A stretch of 64,000 nt of DNA from positions 124,001-188,000 of the forward strand of contig NZ_FNCC01000008.1 of NCBI RefSeq assembly GCF_900100955.1. The letters are read 5' to 3'. Source of the stretch: Lentzea fradiae (GTDB taxonomy: Bacteria; Actinomycetota; Actinomycetes; Mycobacteriales; Pseudonocardiaceae). The position numbers were made by a program, and so were the translations under genes. Every line of letters begins with the position of its first letter. Position 1 is the first letter of the stretch. A model generated the notes under the pieces. That model made no database searches, was not told the DNA's origin, and saw only the letters and a program-made list of their open reading frames with translations. Shown one piece after another: positions 61,916-64,000 of the stretch.

Positions 61916-63454
61916 CTAGTAGATCGCCCGGTGGGCGCCCTGGACGAGGGCCTTGTAGAGGCCGCCCGCGGCGCCCCACCTGGCGAGTGCCGCCCGTGCC
62001 GCGTTCGCGCCCGCCGCGCCGTGCACGCCGCCGCCCGGCCAGGCCGACGAGCCGGTCAGGTAGAGGCGGTCGAACGGCGTGTCCGCGCGGCCCAGGCCCG
62101 GGACCGGGCGGAAGACGAGCTGCTGGTGGATGGCGCTCGTGCCGCCGTTGACCGAGCCGATCTCGTCGGGGCCGAGCACGGAGCGGCCGATGACGCGGTC
62201 GCGGAAGCCGGGGGCGTGGTCCTCGATCACCTGCTCCAGGCGGTCGGCGCGGCGCTTGAGGCGGTCCGGGGTCCACGAGCCGCCCAGCGGCACGTGCGTG
62301 TACGCCCAGGCGGCCTCGGTGCCGGCGGGGGAGCGGGTCGGGTCGGTCGTCGTCATCTGGCCCATCAGGACGAACGGGTTGCGCGGCACCTTGCCGCACG
62401 CCAGCTCGTGGGCCGTGGTGGCGAGGCCGTTGACGTCGCCGCCGACGTGGACCGTGCCCGCCTGCGCGGCCTCGGGGTTGCTCCACGGGATCGGGCCCGA
62501 CAGCGCCCAGTCGACCTTGATCGTGTCGGAGTCCCACTGGAACCGGCGGAGGTCCTCCACGAGCTTGCCGGGCAGCGCGTCGGCGCCGATCAGGTCCAGG
62601 TAGAGCCTCGGCGCGGGCACGTCGGCCAGCACGGCGCGGCGTGCGCGCACGACCGAACCGTCCTCCAGGCGCACGCCGACGGCGACGCCGCGGGCGTGCA
62701 GGACACCGGTGACCTTCGCGTTCGTCTCGACGCGTCCGCCGAAGCGCCGCACGAGAGAGGCGGTCAGCTCGCCCGCGCCGCCGCGGGGGACCGGGTTGCC
62801 GACGTCCTGGGCCAGCATCGCCAGCAGCCAGCCGAAGCCCGCGCCACCGGCCTGGTCGGGGCCGAGGTCCGTGTGCATCGTGTTGCCCGCGAGCAGCACA
62901 CGGGCGCCCTCGCCCTCGAAGAGCTCTTCGCCCAGGCGGCGCACCGGGAGCGTCAACGTGCGTGCGAGACGGAGTGCGTCGCCGACGCCCGTGCTCTTCA
63001 GCAGTGACAACGCTCCGCGTACCGGCGGGAAGGGGCGCATCAGCGATTCGAGCACGGCGTCACGCATCGACATCCAGCGTGCGTGCTCCGCCTGCCACCG
63101 TTCGGCGTCACCGTGCGCGAACGCGTCCACGGACTTCGCCGTCACCTCGACGTCGCGAGAGAGAAGCGCCACGCGGTCGTCCGGTAAGACGTGGGCGAGC
63201 ACAGCGGGGGCGTGCTCCCACTGCACGTCGAGGTTCAGCGCGCGGATGACGGGAGAGCCGAGCCCCAGGGGGTAGAACGCGCTGTAGACGTCGTTCGTGA
63301 ACCCCGGCGCCGTGATCTCGGCCGAGGCGACGGCACCGCCAGGGGTGTCGCGCTGCTCCAGCACCAGCACGTCCCACCCGGCGTCCGCCAGGAGCGACGC
63401 GGCGACCAGGCCGTTCGGGCCGGAGCCGATGACGACAGCGTCGACCTCGTTCAC
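61916..63454 (-). CDS. Phytoene desaturase-like FAD oxidoreductase
   Basis: 512 residues. The FAD-binding G-S-G-P-N-G-L-V-A-A (about 10-19), E-Q-R-D-T-P-G-G-A-V and C-terminal Y-L-T-G-S-S-A-W-P-G-G-G-V-H-G-A-A-G-A-N-A-A are typical of the carotenoid-desaturase/isomerase-related family. No phytoene synthase lies nearby, so a carotenoid role is unproven. GTG 63454 overlaps the stop of the upstream SDR gene by 4 bases and follows GGGAGG. Confidence 0.88.
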   Translation of the reverse strand: MNEVDAVVIGSGPNGLVAASLLADAGWDVLVLEQRDTPGGAVASAEITAPGFTNDVYSAFYPLGLGSPVIRALNLDVQWEHAPAVLAHVLPDDRVALLSRDVEVTAKSVDAFAHGDAERWQAEHARWMSMRDAVLESLMRPFPPVRGALSLLKSTGVGDALRLARTLTLPVRRLGEELFEGEGARVLLAGNTMHTDLGPDQAGGAGFGWLLAMLAQDVGNPVPRGGAGELTASLVRRFGGRVETNAKVTGVLHARGVAVGVRLEDGSVVRARRAVLADVPAPRLYLDLIGADALPGKLVEDLRRFQWDSDTIKVDWALSGPIPWSNPEAAQAGTVHVGGDVNGLATTAHELACGKVPRNPFVLMGQMTTTDPTRSPAGTEAAWAYTHVPLGGSWTPDRLKRRADRLEQVIEDHAPGFRDRVIGRSVLGPDEIGSVNGGTSAIHQQLVFRPVPGLGRADTPFDRLYLTGSSAWPGGGVHGAAGANAARAALARWGAAGGLYKALVQGAHRAIY

Positions 63455-64000
63455 GCACGTCCTCCCATCGCCGTGACGACCTCGCGCAGCACGTCGCGCG
63501 CGTCGTGTTCCGGCCACCATTCCAGATCCCGCTGCGCTCGGGTGGCCCGCACGAGCGGCGCCTGGTCGGCCATCTTGACCCACTCCGGGGTCAGCGGCTG
63601 CAGGCGGAGCTTCGCCGTCGCCCCAGCGAGCTTCTCGACCAGCGAGTACGGCACGGACAACCGGCCGGCGCCGACGATGTCGGCGATCATCGGCGCGGTC
63701 AGCACCGGTTCCGCGGCGAGGTTGAACGCGCCCAAAGCCTTGCGGTGCACGATCTCCGCGATGGCGCGCGCCACGTCGTCGGAGTGCACCAGCTGCAACC
63801 GCAGGCCGTCCCACAACGGGATCGGCAGGTACGGCAACAGCTTCGGTGGCAGGAACGGGCTGAGCAGCCACCGGCGCATCTGCGGCGCGGCGGACGCCTG
63901 CCCGATGGCGCACGGCCGGATCACCGTGTGCGGCAACGGGTAGCGGCGAAGCATGTCCTCCAGCCGCACCTTGTGCGCGCTGTAGGTGTTGCCCTCGATG
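63451..64000 (-). CDS. Extended SDR / NAD-dependent epimerase-dehydratase (partial)
   Basis: The C-terminal about 182 residues are present and the N-terminal Rossmann part lies beyond base 64000. Y-S-A-H-K near the window edge is the catalytic YxxxK of extended SDRs, followed by R-P-C-A-I-G and V-H-S-D-D-V-A-R-A, standard for NAD-dependent epimerase/dehydratases. The frame runs to the window end. It is translationally coupled to the flavoprotein gene. Confidence 0.85.
   Translation of the reverse strand, partial: IEGNTYSAHKVRLEDMLRRYPLPHTVIRPCAIGQASAAPQMRRWLLSPFLPPKLLPYLPIPLWDGLRLQLVHSDDVARAIAEIVHRKALGAFNLAAEPVLTAPMIADIVGAGRLSVPYSLVEKLAGATAKLRLQPLTPEWVKMADQAPLVRATRAQRDLEWWPEHDARDVLREVVTAMGGRA

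Noticed and set aside
61916-63454. Carotenoid biosynthesis cluster
   Set aside because: Only the desaturase-like flavoprotein is present. No phytoene synthase, cyclase or prenyltransferase lies nearby, and this family has non-carotenoid members.
1-64000. tRNA, rRNA, CRISPR arrays, insertion sequences or phage genes
   Set aside because: None could be recognised by eye. There is no direct-repeat array, transposase or integrase frame, and intergenic gaps are all under 200 bases.

Overview
The window is about 70% GC, almost gap-free and full of GTG starts and 1-4 base gene overlaps. Gene content (ruvCAB-yajC-secDF-apt-relA, Rv2578c-type radical SAM protein, XRE/DUF397 pair, SARP regulator, F420-type LLM enzyme, DUF222-HNH protein) points to a filamentous actinomycete, most likely Pseudonocardiales (Lentzea, Lechevalieria or Saccharothrix-like). 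This placement is inferred from content only. No rRNA, tRNA, CRISPR array, insertion sequence or prophage is visible, and no gene-free stretch exceeds 300 bases.

Layout. 1-4.2 kb: a partial Tat-exported class A beta-lactamase-like hydrolase, an SDR, an alpha/beta hydrolase, a DUF985 cupin and a membrane GGDEF protein. 4.3-16.1 kb: the conserved housekeeping block ruvC-ruvA-ruvB, yajC, secD-secF, apt and relA, interrupted by small membrane proteins, a DUF222-HNH protein and an XRE/DUF397 pair. 16.1-20.8 kb: a secreted GH3 glycosidase with PA14 and ricin-type domains, divergent from a PIG-L deacetylase with a ricin-type domain. 20.8-25.8 kb: cyclophilin, MBL hydrolase, hisS, two membrane proteins and a spermidine-synthase-like protein.

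25.7-30.7 kb: pnuC-nadR-yibE (NAD precursor uptake and salvage plus a YibE/F membrane protein) is divergent from an intein-containing Rv2578c-type radical SAM protein, with a perfect LexA box between them. 31-41 kb: a TetR-headed operon encodes a TIGR03084 protein, a two-piece AtuA, two acyl-CoA dehydrogenases and both subunits of an acyl-CoA carboxylase. It resembles a terpenoid or branched-chain acyl-CoA catabolic unit, but has no hydratase or lyase. 42-45.8 kb: three tandem secreted S8 proteases. 46-54.8 kb: aspS, DUF389, a kinase-fold protein, an OmpR/HisKA two-component pair, a 5'-nucleotidase-like protein, a sunset-domain protein and mug. 55-64 kb: a SARP/NB-ARC/TPR regulator, an NlpC/P60-like secreted protein, a TAP-like peptidase, a small secreted M15-like protein, an LLM oxidoreductase, an SRPBCC protein, a phytoene-desaturase-like flavoprotein and a partial extended SDR.

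Most notable: three LexA-type boxes (at ruvC, the DUF222-HNH gene and the radical SAM/pnuC divergence), and an intein inserted exactly before the third cysteine of a radical SAM cluster motif, with a homing endonuclease that looks inactive.
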